Below, piece after piece: positions 33,196 to 41,967 of a DNA stretch of 64,000 nt; the stretch's first letter is position 1; each line of letters begins with the position of its first letter. The DNA is taken from positions 1 to 64,000 of the forward strand of contig JAFVVG010000024.1 in assembly GCA_017502305.1 (NCBI GenBank), read 5' to 3'. Source of the DNA: Clostridia bacterium (lineage in GTDB: Bacteria > Bacillota > Clostridia > Christensenellales > Aristaeellaceae). The notes below the pieces were generated by a model. That model saw only the letters and a list, made by a program, of their open reading frames with translations, had not been told where the DNA came from and ran no database searches. The position numbers were made by a program, and so were the translations under genes.

Positions 33196-35271
33196 ATGAA
33201 GCGTATTCTCTCCCTGCTGATGACCCTGGCCATGATCATGACCATGTTCGTTGGCACGGCTGCCGCTGAAGGCGCCGAACTGACCTACGCCGAGGGCACC
33301 GTGCTCCGCATGGCCACCGGCTATAACAATGCCAAGACCGGTCTGTTCTTCGATGCTGGCGTTGCCGGCGAAGGCGTGACCCTGGCCGACGGCAAGACCT
33401 ATCTGGCTGGCGACCTGAAGCCCACCTGGGTTGAGGTCGAGAACGTTCTGGGCGTGAAGTTCGAGAACCAGTACCAGGGCAACAGCGCTTCCAAGGAGTT
33501 TGACTTCTGGAAGGATCGCCTGGCTGAGGTCGACATGATCAGCGGTACCGCTGCCAAGCTGACCGAGTACGGCGAGGCTGGTTCCATCGTGAACATTGCC
33601 GAGTACCTGGACATGATGCCCAACTTCAAGGCTTACATGGAAGCCAACCCCATCGTTAAGCTGTCCATCACCGGCAACACCGATACCGGCGCCATCTACT
33701 TCTCCCCCTATTTCGACGGCGTGAACGACATCGAGCGTATGCCCCTGATGCGCGTTGACTGGGTGCAGAAGCTGCTGGACGGCGAAGGCGAATTCACCGC
33801 TGAGGCTTCCAACAAGCTGGCTGCCGCCGTGTACACCCCCTACATGCCCACTTCCGGCGCCGTGGAAGTTGACGTTGTCAACCTGGAAGGCACCGCTGTG
33901 GAAAAGGTGACCAAGAACTATGACGCCGCCGGCAACATCGTCGATAAGATGAACAACGCTGGCGAACTGGATGGCGTTGCCGCCGTCAACATGCTGCGCG
34001 CTTACATCGACACCGCTTACAACGGCTACTACGGCACCGAGCGTTCCAACCTGTTCATCGGTCAGAACGCTGCCTGGGACGCTGACGAGATGGTTGCCCT
34101 GCTGCGCTGCGTGGTCGCCAACCCCCAGACCCTGAATGGCACCGATACTGTGCAGGGCCTGTTCTCCCGTGAAGACAACAACAACCAGCGCCGTGTGGAT
34201 ATGTTCCGCTTTGCCGGCACCCTGTTCGGCGTGCGCGGCCTGGAATCCCGTCAGGACTTCCTGTGGATCGACTCCGAGGGCCTGCTGCATGACGCCCGCC
34301 AGGAGCTGGACGCCTACAACGCCATGGCCAAGATGAACGAAATGGTTCAGGAAGGCCTGATCTCCAAGGCTTTCGTGGAGATGGCCGAAGAGTCCACCGC
34401 CACCTACCTGGAGAACGACCTGGGCTTCATGCACTATGACTACAACCAGACCCAGACCGTGTACAACAAGACCAAGCTGCAGGACGGCGAGAAGTACATG
34501 GCCGTGATGGTTCCCGTGGCCCGCTGGTTCGACGGCACCAACGAGGAAGGCGTGTTCATGCGCTTTACCGAGTCCTGGCGCTCTGTGAAGACCGACGGCT
34601 GGGGCATCTCCGTGGCTGGCGTGGAAGGCAACCAGGATAAGCTGTACGCTGCCCTGAAGCTGATCGACTACGCTTACAGCCCCGAAGGCATGATCCTGAT
34701 GAGCTATGGCCCCGACGCCTTCATCAAGACCAACGAAGACGGCACCTATGCCACCTTCAACTTCAACGGCACCGAAATGCCCGTCATCGCTGACGCCACT
34801 TACGCTGAGCTGTGGGAGAAGGCCTCCGGCAACTACACCAACTATGCCCGTCAGTTCCTGGGCTCCACCCTGTCCTTCGCCAAGAGCCAGGCTTTCGAGT
34901 ATCAGTGCACCCACGAAGTCGGCAAGGAAGGCGCCGGCAAGATCTCCACTGCTATCGCTCTGGGCACCATCAAGCATCCTGAGCTGGCTGTGACCGAGAA
35001 CGGCTGGTACACCTCCGTGCCCACCGTGCTGCCCAACACCAAGAACGAGAACGAGACCCTGGCCAGCTATTCTCAGCTGACTGAGAAGTTCAACGCTGCC
35101 AAGGGCGGCGCTAACGCTTTCGTTGACGTGATCGTCTCCGGTTTCGCCTTCGAGGGCATGTTCTCCGCTGATGAAGCTGTGACCACCATCTCCGAAACTC
35201 TGGGCGGCGCCGACTACCTGTTCCTGAAGCAGGAAGCCTTCGACCGTCTGATCGAGTACTTCAACAAGTAA
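33196..35271 (+). CDS. Large extracellular solute-binding protein (pectin-type importer)
   Basis: 691 residues, well above the usual 430-550. The start at 33196 has AAGGAGG upstream. The signal peptide (MKRILSLLMTLAMIMTMFVG, then TAAAEG) ends at an AxA site and has no lipobox Cys, so how it stays at the cell surface is unclear. The mature part has typical binding-protein features (LMRVDWVQKLLDGEG, NTDTGAIYFSPYFDG). Codons ending in T for Ala and Val are frequent compared with neighbours, as in highly expressed genes. Small hairpins lie before the gene and a large 22-bp hairpin after it. Confidence 0.85.
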   Translation: MKRILSLLMTLAMIMTMFVGTAAAEGAELTYAEGTVLRMATGYNNAKTGLFFDAGVAGEGVTLADGKTYLAGDLKPTWVEVENVLGVKFENQYQGNSASKEFDFWKDRLAEVDMISGTAAKLTEYGEAGSIVNIAEYLDMMPNFKAYMEANPIVKLSITGNTDTGAIYFSPYFDGVNDIERMPLMRVDWVQKLLDGEGEFTAEASNKLAAAVYTPYMPTSGAVEVDVVNLEGTAVEKVTKNYDAAGNIVDKMNNAGELDGVAAVNMLRAYIDTAYNGYYGTERSNLFIGQNAAWDADEMVALLRCVVANPQTLNGTDTVQGLFSREDNNNQRRVDMFRFAGTLFGVRGLESRQDFLWIDSEGLLHDARQELDAYNAMAKMNEMVQEGLISKAFVEMAEESTATYLENDLGFMHYDYNQTQTVYNKTKLQDGEKYMAVMVPVARWFDGTNEEGVFMRFTESWRSVKTDGWGISVAGVEGNQDKLYAALKLIDYAYSPEGMILMSYGPDAFIKTNEDGTYATFNFNGTEMPVIADATYAELWEKASGNYTNYARQFLGSTLSFAKSQAFEYQCTHEVGKEGAGKISTAIALGTIKHPELAVTENGWYTSVPTVLPNTKNENETLASYSQLTEKFNAAKGGANAFVDVIVSGFAFEGMFSADEAVTTISETLGGADYLFLKQEAFDRLIEYFNK

Positions 35272-35280
35272 AACCTTTTA

Positions 35281-35352
35281 CCATGGCGGGGCTCCAGCCC
35301 CGTCATGGGCTCCCATCAGCCTCCGCAAGCCGGAGGCTGATGGGAGCCCATG
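35281..35352 (+). repeat. Two overlapping hairpins after the binding-protein gene
   Basis: Hairpin A (35281-35308) pairs CCATGGCGGGGCT with AGCCCCGTCATGG. Hairpin B (35304-35352) is a perfect 22-bp stem with a 5-base loop. They share CATGG at 35304-35308, so they exclude each other at that point. No T-run follows, which argues against a simple terminator and for mRNA 3'-end protection or processing. Confidence 0.8.
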
Positions 35353-35405
35353 TGTGCTATTTCCGCGCCAGCAGATTGCCGGCTTGCGTTTTACAGGAGG
35401 TTCGT

Positions 35406-36002
35406 ATGTATAAAAAGCAACTGACGTGGCAGAAGATCCTTTGCTTCGCTGCTCTGGCAGCGGGCGGATTGGTGTTCCTGTATGCCCTGGGCCTTTCCAC
35501 GGACCTCTACGACGGCCTGTTCTATGCCCTGCCCGAGGAGGCGAAGCTGGCCACCGCCAAGGTCAACGTGCCCGGCGCCGAGATCTATTACAACATCCAG
35601 CCCTTCAACCGCGCGCTGCTGAACAGCTCCATCGTGCTGATCCTGCTGGGATGTCTGCTGTTCATCACCAGTACCCACAGCCGCCGCCGCTATTACATCG
35701 GCAACGCGGTGAGCACCTTCACCTTTGCCGGCGCGGGCATCGCCCTGAGCGTGTGGGCCCACCAGCAGGTGGAAGCCTTCAAGGCGCAGTTCCTGCAGAT
35801 GGACTTTGAGGCCTATGCCAAGTATGCCAAGCGCCGCAAGAAGGCGTACATCGATTCCACCTTCTGGTTCGACGCCCATTATGTGGTCTTTGCCGTGGTG
35901 GCGCTGGTGTGCCTGGCGTTGATCATCAACTTTGTCTGGAAGCTTTACCTGATGAAGGCCGAAAAGAAACTCATCGACGAAGGAAAGGGGCTGAAAGCAT
36001 GA
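35406..36002 (+). CDS. Four-helix membrane protein of the pectin-type operon (unknown function)
   Basis: 198 residues from the ATG at 35406, with AGGAGG upstream. One helix (about 10-31) is followed by a loop of some 35 residues (STDLYDGLFYALPEEAKLATAKVNVPGAEIYYNI) that is probably outside. Two helices, a charged stretch (AYAKYAKRRKKAYIDSTFW) and a last helix follow. I recognise no family. Its stop overlaps the next start (ATGATG), so expression is coupled. Confidence 0.65.
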   Translation: MYKKQLTWQKILCFAALAAGGLVFLYALGLSTDLYDGLFYALPEEAKLATAKVNVPGAEIYYNIQPFNRALLNSSIVLILLGCLLFITSTHSRRRYYIGNAVSTFTFAGAGIALSVWAHQQVEAFKAQFLQMDFEAYAKYAKRRKKAYIDSTFWFDAHYVVFAVVALVCLALIINFVWKLYLMKAEKKLIDEGKGLKA

Positions 36003-36511
36003 TGACCCTTAGCCTGGAAGACAAGAAAACCATCCAGCTGGACCGGATGCGCTATACCAAGAATACCTTCTCCTCCAGCATGGTGTATCTGGCGATCCTC
36101 TTCAACGTGCTCTATTTCGTCAGCATCTACGAATCCGACGTGGGCAGTTGGTATTACGCCTGGATCATCGGCGTGTCCATTGTGTATAACCTGGTGTTCA
36201 TGCTGATTTCCTTCCTCTGCTCCGAGGGCGTGAAAAACTACAAGCTGGGCTACGGCTATCTGCTGCTGGGCCTGGGCGTGGGGCAGATCGTCCGCATGTT
36301 CATCCTGCCGGCCATGGCCCATGCCGCTGTGACCAAGCGCGTCATCGAAAAGAAGGCTGTGGAAGTCCCCGTGATGGAGACGCCCCAGTATGTGCTGACC
36401 ATCGTTCTGCTGGCCCTTTCCGCCGCGTGCTGCTTTGCCGCGGGCCTGGTGGCTGTGAAGCGCAGCCGCACCCTGGCGGCCTATAATGCTTCTCTGGTGG
36501 AGAAGGCGTAA
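35999..36511 (+). CDS. Four-helix membrane protein of the pectin-type operon (unknown function)
   Basis: 170 residues; the ATG at 35999 overlaps the previous stop, and a second ATG follows at once. A cytoplasmic start (LEDKKTIQLDRMRYTKNTFS) leads to two helices, a YKLGYGYLLLGLGVGQIVRMFILP helix, a charged loop and a final helix. No known domain is recognised. It lies between the 198-residue membrane protein and the ABC ATPase, so a role with the importer is inferred. Confidence 0.65.
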   Translation: MMTLSLEDKKTIQLDRMRYTKNTFSSSMVYLAILFNVLYFVSIYESDVGSWYYAWIIGVSIVYNLVFMLISFLCSEGVKNYKLGYGYLLLGLGVGQIVRMFILPAMAHAAVTKRVIEKKAVEVPVMETPQYVLTIVLLALSAACCFAAGLVAVKRSRTLAAYNASLVEKA

Positions 36512-36529
36512 AGGTAAAGGAGATGCCCT

Positions 36530-37603
36530 ATGGCAAATATCAGCTTACAGCACCTGGACAAGATCTACGATAACAAAGTGCAGGCCGTGTTTGACTTCAA
36601 CCTGGAGGTGAAGGACGGCGAGTTTATTGTGCTGGTGGGTCCCTCCGGCTGCGGCAAATCCACCACGCTGCGCATGGTGGCCGGCCTGGAGGATATCTCC
36701 GCCGGCAAGCTGCTCCTGGACGGCAAGGACATTACCTCCGCCCCCGCCAAGGACCGCGACATGGCCATGGTGTTCCAGAACTACGCCCTCTATGGCCATA
36801 TGACCGTTTACGAGAACATGGCCTTCTCCCTGACGCTGCGCAAGGAGGATCCCAATGTGATCCACAAGAAGGTGCTGGCGGCGGCGGAGATCCTGGGCCT
36901 GACGGATCAGCTGAACAAAAAGCCCAAGCAGCTTTCCGGCGGCCAGCGCCAGCGTGTGGCCATGGGCCGCGCCATCGTGCGCAACCCCAAGGTGTTCCTC
37001 TTTGACGAACCCCTCTCCAACCTGGACGCCAAGCTCCGCGGCGCCACCCGCCGTGAGATCCTTTTGCTCCACAAGCGCATGAACGCCACCATGCTTTATG
37101 TAACCCACGACCAGACCGAGGCCCTGACCCTGGCTGACCGCATTGTGTGCATGTCCATGGGCCATGTGCAGCAGGTGGGCACTCCCCTCGAGCTATACGA
37201 TACCCCCGCCAATCTCTTCGTGGCCAGCTTCATCGGCCTGCCGCCCATGAATTTCTTCAACGTCCGCATGGAAGGCGATCAGCTGGAGGGCAGCTTCTTT
37301 GCCTACAAGCTCACAGCAGAGCAGAAGGAACTGCTGAAGGACTATCAGGGCCGGGAACTGGTGCTGGGCGTCCGCCCCGAGGATATCGAGACTGGCGGCG
37401 ACATCGACGTGCAGGTTTTCTCCAATGAAAATCTGGGTATGAGCACCCTGGTGCATGGCCGCCTGATGGGCCGCAACACCCAGGATGCGCAGATCACCTG
37501 CAAGCTCCGCGGCTGGTGCGATTACAAATCCGGCGACCACGTGAACGTGAAGTTCAGCAAGTGCCACTTCTTTGACAAGGAAACCACCAACGCCATCCGC
37601 TGA
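36530..37603 (+). CDS. Sugar ABC transporter ATPase, MsmK/UgpC family
   Basis: 357 residues. Walker A GPSGCGKST is at 37-45, signature LSGGQ at 135-139, Walker B FLFDEP (Asp159, Glu160), switch His193, and a C-terminal TOBE-like domain (LVLGVRPEDIE). This is the class that energises many different sugar importers in one cell. It lies in the pectin-type operon and is one of only two such ATPases in the window, while three other sugar importers have none. Confidence 0.94.
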   Translation: MANISLQHLDKIYDNKVQAVFDFNLEVKDGEFIVLVGPSGCGKSTTLRMVAGLEDISAGKLLLDGKDITSAPAKDRDMAMVFQNYALYGHMTVYENMAFSLTLRKEDPNVIHKKVLAAAEILGLTDQLNKKPKQLSGGQRQRVAMGRAIVRNPKVFLFDEPLSNLDAKLRGATRREILLLHKRMNATMLYVTHDQTEALTLADRIVCMSMGHVQQVGTPLELYDTPANLFVASFIGLPPMNFFNVRMEGDQLEGSFFAYKLTAEQKELLKDYQGRELVLGVRPEDIETGGDIDVQVFSNENLGMSTLVHGRLMGRNTQDAQITCKLRGWCDYKSGDHVNVKFSKCHFFDKETTNAIR

Positions 37604-37617
37604 AAGGAGGAGTCACC

Positions 37618-38190
37618 ATGGCCAAACAGGGCAAAATGCAGCGCGGCGGACTGAAAGAGTTCATCCGCAAGACTATCGTTTCCCTTAAGCGTAAGCCCCA
37701 GACCATCCCCATGCTGGTGCTGGCGGTGGGCTTCCTCTATTATTCCCTGAACCTGACCCATGTGTCCGATACCACGGCCAAGCTGCAGCTCAGCGGCATG
37801 GGCCTGAGCGGCTTCTGCACGATGCTGTTCTCCATGCTGTCCTTCGTCTGCTTCCTGAATGCCTATCCCCACCGCAAGAAGACCAACATCCCCATGCTGA
37901 CGCTGATGTTCCTGATGCTGGGTTTGCTTATTTTCTGCGATACCTACTACATGGACTGCATCACCCGGGCCCTGACCCGCGAGGTGAACCCCATCACCGT
38001 GGACGCCAGCACCCAGTATATCACCACCGCTTATGACATGCTGGGCGTGCACCGCATTATCATCGCCGTCGGCGCCGTGCTGACGCTGCTGGTGCCTGTG
38101 CTGCGCAAGCTGCTCCGGAAGATCGATACCTCCCTGCCGGTGGAAGAAGTGGGCCAGATGGAGGCCATCCTTCTCAGCGAGGAAGCCTGA
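37618..38190 (+). CDS. Four-helix membrane protein of the pectin-type operon (unknown function)
   Basis: 190 residues with AAAGGAGG before the ATG. A basic N-terminus (KEFIRKTIVSLKRKPQTI) precedes four helices, with HRKKTNIPML in a cytoplasmic loop and a loop of DASTQYITTAYDM outside. The C-terminus is acidic. No family is recognised. It follows the ATPase gene by 14 bases. Confidence 0.65.
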   Translation: MAKQGKMQRGGLKEFIRKTIVSLKRKPQTIPMLVLAVGFLYYSLNLTHVSDTTAKLQLSGMGLSGFCTMLFSMLSFVCFLNAYPHRKKTNIPMLTLMFLMLGLLIFCDTYYMDCITRALTREVNPITVDASTQYITTAYDMLGVHRIIIAVGAVLTLLVPVLRKLLRKIDTSLPVEEVGQMEAILLSEEA

Positions 38191-38194
38191 TCCT

Positions 38195-38806
38195 ATGAGC
38201 GACAAGCAGAAGGAAAAGCAATCCTCCTACTATGACCTGCATACAGGGGCCGTGGAGGATCTGGTTTCCGCCGACAAGGAAAACACCCCGCGGTATTCCC
38301 GCGAGGAGCTGGAGAAATACCGCTCCGGCAAGGTGAAATGGCATTTCCCCGAGTGGCTCAAGGTGATCCTCATCAAATTCTGGTTCTATGGCGCGGTATG
38401 CTTCTTTGTGTTCATGGGCCTGGGCATGCTGGTGCCCAACCAGATTGATCTGATGTTCATCGGCGCCATCATCATGGGCATGGTGACAGATCTGCTGATC
38501 AACCACTTTCTCCGCTTCACGGAGAAGCTGCCCGGCGGCAGCGCCCGGTGGATGCTGATCACCCGCAGGGGCGCGATGGGCTTCGGCCTGAACCTGATGT
38601 ACGGCTTTCTGCTGATGTTCCTGGTGGTGACGGTGTATAACGCCATCAACAGCGGCATCTTCGCCATCACCGGCGGCGATCCCAATACCAGGCTGCTCAG
38701 CGTGGAGCCCATTGGCTTTGGCTTGATCGCCACGGGGGCCGATATGCTGTGCGTGGCCCTGAAGCGTACCTTCATGAAGATCGTGGAGGACGCCAAAAAG
38801 AAGTAA
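38195..38806 (+). CDS. Four-helix membrane protein of the pectin-type operon (unknown function)
   Basis: 203 residues. A long soluble N-terminus of about 60 residues (YYDLHTGAVEDLVSADKENTPRYSREELEKYRSG) is followed by four helices and a basic C-terminus. It starts 4 bases after the previous stop, so it is coupled. No domain is recognised. A homologous family may be widespread in Clostridia next to sugar importers; that would need a database search. Confidence 0.65.
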   Translation: MSDKQKEKQSSYYDLHTGAVEDLVSADKENTPRYSREELEKYRSGKVKWHFPEWLKVILIKFWFYGAVCFFVFMGLGMLVPNQIDLMFIGAIIMGMVTDLLINHFLRFTEKLPGGSARWMLITRRGAMGFGLNLMYGFLLMFLVVTVYNAINSGIFAITGGDPNTRLLSVEPIGFGLIATGADMLCVALKRTFMKIVEDAKKK

Positions 38807-38822
38807 CGGAAAGGGAAAAAGG

Positions 38823-39950
38823 ATGTACAGGAAGATCGACAGCTATGTGCTGGGCCTGATTGAAAAATCCTCCCCGGAAAAGACCGCCTGGAACATCGAG
38901 CGTGTCCGCCAGGGCAAGCCGGCCTCCTGGAATTATATCGACGGCTGCATGCTTACCGCTTTGCTGGAAATGTCCCGGATCCTTGGGGACAGCCGGTATG
39001 CGGATTTTGTGGAGATGTTCGTGGACAGCTTCATCGGCGGGGATGGCACCATCCGCACCTTTGAAGCCGACAAGCAAACCCTGGACGACATCAACGAGGG
39101 CCGGGTGCTCTTCCCCCTTTATGAAATGACGGGGAAGGAAAAGTACCGCCTGGCTGCCGAGAACCTGCGCAAGGCCCTTGATAATCAGCCCCGCACCCAT
39201 CAGGGCAGCTGGTGGCACAAGGCCATCTATCCCAACCAGGTGTGGCTGGATGGCATTTACATGGCCCAGGTGTTCTCTGCCCTGTATGAGAAGCACTTCG
39301 GCCAGGGGGATTACAGCGATATCATCGGACAGCTGCGCGTTGTGCGCGGCCATATGTTTGATGAAGGCAAGCACCTGTACTACCACGGCTACGACGCCAG
39401 CCGGAGCGCCTTCTGGGCGGATAAGGAAACCGGCCTTTCCCAAAGCTTCTGGCTGCGGGCCATGGGCTGGTACGCCATCGCTCTGGCGGATCTGGCGGAG
39501 ATCCTGCCCCAGGGCGCGGAGCAAAGCGAAGTGGCGGCGCTCCTCAGCGAGATGCTGCAGGGCGTGGCCGCCTATGCCGATGAAGCCACCGGCATGTACT
39601 GGCAGGTGGTGGACCAGGCGGGCCGCGAAGGCAACTACCTGGAAACCAGCGGCAGCAGCATGATCGCCTACGCCATGCTGAAGGCCGCCCGGCTGGGTAT
39701 TCTGCCCAAAGAATATGCCGCCAAGGGCCAGAAGACCTTCGACGGCATTGTGAAAACATATCTGACTTTCCATGACGAGGGCATCGACCTGGGCGGCATC
39801 TGCCTGGTGGCGGGCCTGGGGCCGGAGGATAACCGCCGCAGGGACGGCACCTACGGGTATTACATCTCCGAGCCCATCGTCAATAACGACGCCAAGGGCG
39901 TGGCGCCCCTGGTGCTGGCTTATACGGAGATCCGCCGGCTCACTCTGTGA
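38823..39950 (+). CDS. GH105 unsaturated rhamnogalacturonyl/glucuronyl hydrolase
   Basis: 375 residues without signal peptide. The (alpha/alpha)6 barrel motifs match YteR/YesR: WNYIDGCMLTALLEM, HQGSWWHKAIYPNQVWLDGIYMA (catalytic Asp143, the same number as in YteR), SQSFWLRAMGWY and GGICLVAGLG. It removes the unsaturated uronic acid left at the non-reducing end by pectate or rhamnogalacturonan lyases. As last gene of the operon it identifies pectin fragments as the likely cargo of the importer. Its 3' end overlaps the convergent AraC gene by 11 bases. Confidence 0.93.
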   Translation: MYRKIDSYVLGLIEKSSPEKTAWNIERVRQGKPASWNYIDGCMLTALLEMSRILGDSRYADFVEMFVDSFIGGDGTIRTFEADKQTLDDINEGRVLFPLYEMTGKEKYRLAAENLRKALDNQPRTHQGSWWHKAIYPNQVWLDGIYMAQVFSALYEKHFGQGDYSDIIGQLRVVRGHMFDEGKHLYYHGYDASRSAFWADKETGLSQSFWLRAMGWYAIALADLAEILPQGAEQSEVAALLSEMLQGVAAYADEATGMYWQVVDQAGREGNYLETSGSSMIAYAMLKAARLGILPKEYAAKGQKTFDGIVKTYLTFHDEGIDLGGICLVAGLGPEDNRRRDGTYGYYISEPIVNNDAKGVAPLVLAYTEIRRLTL

Positions 39951-40734
39951 GGTTGATCTTCTGGCTGTCGGAATCCTCCTCGGGGGGCTGCTCCTGCAGT
40001 TTCTGCCGGCAGTAGACGCTGGGGGAGACCTCATAACGCTTTTTGAACAGCCGGGAGAAGTAAAGCGGATCACGGAAGCCACACAGGTGGGCGATCTCCG
40101 CGATGCCCCCCTCGGCATAGCCTGAAAGCAGCATGTCCGCCGCCACCTGCAATCGCAGGTTGGTGAGATACTTGTGGGGGGTGGTGCACACCTCCTGCCG
40201 GAAGAGCCTGCACAGGTAATCATAGCAGTAGGGCATGGAGGAAAGCACCTCGTCCAATTCATAATTGGGGTTGGCGTAATTCTGCACGATGCTCTGCTCA
40301 ATGGCTTCCACCACCCGGTTTTTCGGGCGGGAGGCACGGCTGAGGCCGATGTGCCGCACGATGAGGTTGCCATAGGAGGAAAGCAGCGCCGCCCGGCGCT
40401 CCGCATCGCCGCAGAAGAGGTAATAGGCGTCGGCAAACAGGTGCAGGATGGTTTGGTTGCCGTCGTCCCTCACCACGGTAGGCTGGCGGAAGGACAGCGT
40501 GGCGTTTTCAACATTCAGGTGGATGTTGGTAAAACCGTCGCTGCTCACGTTTTCGTGGGGCACCTCCGGGGGGATGATCACGATATCCCCCTCCGCATAG
40601 GGGAGTTCAAAGTCGCTGAAGACGAACTTGCCGGAATCCCCGGTGCAGTAGACCAGCTCCCAGTTTTTATGCTTGTGCCGGCTCACGTTGTAGGTAAGCA
40701 CATGCTTGCCGGCGAAAATGATGTCGTTCATCAT
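39940..40734 (-). CDS. AraC-family regulator with cupin sensor domain
   Basis: 264 residues. The N-terminal half is a cupin-like sugar-sensing domain (HKHKNWELVYCTGDSGKFVF, GDIVIIPPEVPHENV). The C-terminal half has two helix-turn-helix motifs (GGIAEIAHLCGFRDPLYFSRLFKKRYEVSPSVYCR). Two adjacent ATGs are possible; the second (40731) is better spaced from GAGG. It is convergent with GH105 and divergent from the MsmK-like ATPase at 40834, so it may control either. Confidence 0.9.
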   Translation of the reverse strand: MMNDIIFAGKHVLTYNVSRHKHKNWELVYCTGDSGKFVFSDFELPYAEGDIVIIPPEVPHENVSSDGFTNIHLNVENATLSFRQPTVVRDDGNQTILHLFADAYYLFCGDAERRAALLSSYGNLIVRHIGLSRASRPKNRVVEAIEQSIVQNYANPNYELDEVLSSMPYCYDYLCRLFRQEVCTTPHKYLTNLRLQVAADMLLSGYAEGGIAEIAHLCGFRDPLYFSRLFKKRYEVSPSVYCRQKLQEQPPEEDSDSQKINLTE

Positions 40735-40833
40735 GTCACCTCAATGGTTGTTCGTGATGAATATTGTACCAAAACAAGTCGGTTTTGTCTATCCCATGGC
40801 AGAAAATGCCGTCGAGTAAAGGAGCAAAGCGCT

Positions 40834-41910
40834 ATGGCATACCTTACGCTGAAGAACATTAACAAGATCTACCCCAACGGCTTCCACGCCGTGCACGACT
40901 TCAACATGGAAGCCGAACGGGGCGAGTTTATCGTGTTTGTAGGTCCCTCGGGCTGCGGTAAATCCACCACGCTGCGGATGATCGCCGGCCTGGAGGACAT
41001 CAGCAAGGGCGAGTTCCTCATCGATGGCGAGCTGGCCAACAACTGGGGCCCCCGCCAGCGCGAGGTGGCTATGGTGTTCCAGAGCTATGCCCTTTACCCC
41101 AACATGACGGTTTACGATAACCTGGCCTTCGGCCTGAACCTGCAGGGCGTGGACGAGGACGTCATTGAGGAGCGGGTGCAGAAAACCGCCAAGATTCTGG
41201 GCCTGACGGACTACCTTGACCGTATGCCCCGTGCCCTTTCCGGCGGCCAGCGCCAGCGTGTGGCTGTGGGCCGTTCCATCATCCGCAAGGTGGGTATCTT
41301 CCTGATGGACGAGCCCCTCTCCAACCTGGACGCCAAGCAGCGCGTGACCATGCGCTCCGAGATTACCCAGATCCACCGGGAAACCGGCGCCACCACCATC
41401 TACGTTACCCACGACCAGACCGAGGCCATGACCATGGCGGACCGCATCGTGGTGATGAAGAACGGTTATGTGCAGCAGGTGGGCACCCCCAAGGAGGTCT
41501 ACTTCAACCCCGTGAACATGTTTGTGGCCGGCTTCATCGGCGAGCCGCCCATGAACTTCATCCGCCGCAAGGTGGAAAAGGGCTGCGTCACCATCGGCAG
41601 CAGCAGCCTCGATCTGACCGGCAAGCTGGGCGAAAAGGCCGCCGAATACGAGGGCAAGGAGATCGTCTTTGGTTTCCGGCCCGAGGCTGTTGTTCTGGGC
41701 GAGCAGCAGGACGCCTACACCATCTCCGGCATGGTGGAGCTCACCGAAATGCTGGGCGACAACGCCAATGTTTACGTGGATGTGGACAGCGACAAGGTTA
41801 TCCTGAAGGTGACGCCCCACGAGATTCCCGAAATGGACACGGAGGTTGCCTTCTCCATCCCCGTGGAGAGCGTTTACCTCTTCGACGGCGAAACGGAAAA
41901 CGTGATCTGA
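40834..41910 (+). CDS. Sugar ABC transporter ATPase, MsmK/UgpC family (stand-alone)
   Basis: 358 residues. Walker A GPSGCGKST at 37-45, LSGGQ at 135-139, Walker B FLMDEP (Asp159, Glu160), and the TOBE-containing tail with FGFRPEAVVLGEQQ. The ATG at 40834 has AAAGGAGC upstream; the frame is open far upstream through the antisense AraC gene, which is a shadow. It has no permease gene beside it and is divergent from an AraC gene, as expected for a shared multitask ATPase serving the importers at 2713, 44544 and 60805. Confidence 0.94.
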   Translation: MAYLTLKNINKIYPNGFHAVHDFNMEAERGEFIVFVGPSGCGKSTTLRMIAGLEDISKGEFLIDGELANNWGPRQREVAMVFQSYALYPNMTVYDNLAFGLNLQGVDEDVIEERVQKTAKILGLTDYLDRMPRALSGGQRQRVAVGRSIIRKVGIFLMDEPLSNLDAKQRVTMRSEITQIHRETGATTIYVTHDQTEAMTMADRIVVMKNGYVQQVGTPKEVYFNPVNMFVAGFIGEPPMNFIRRKVEKGCVTIGSSSLDLTGKLGEKAAEYEGKEIVFGFRPEAVVLGEQQDAYTISGMVELTEMLGDNANVYVDVDSDKVILKVTPHEIPEMDTEVAFSIPVESVYLFDGETENVI

Positions 41911-41925
41911 ACGCAAGACACCAAC

Positions 41926-41956
41926 GGCGCATTCCCGCAAGGGGTGCGCCTTTTTT
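41926..41956 (+). terminator. Intra-cluster terminator between ATPase and glycosidase
   Basis: GGCGCA-TT-CCC / GGGG-TGCGCC followed by TTTTTT, immediately before the ribosome site of the next gene. Confidence 0.85.
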
Positions 41957-41967
41957 CGGAGGAACAG

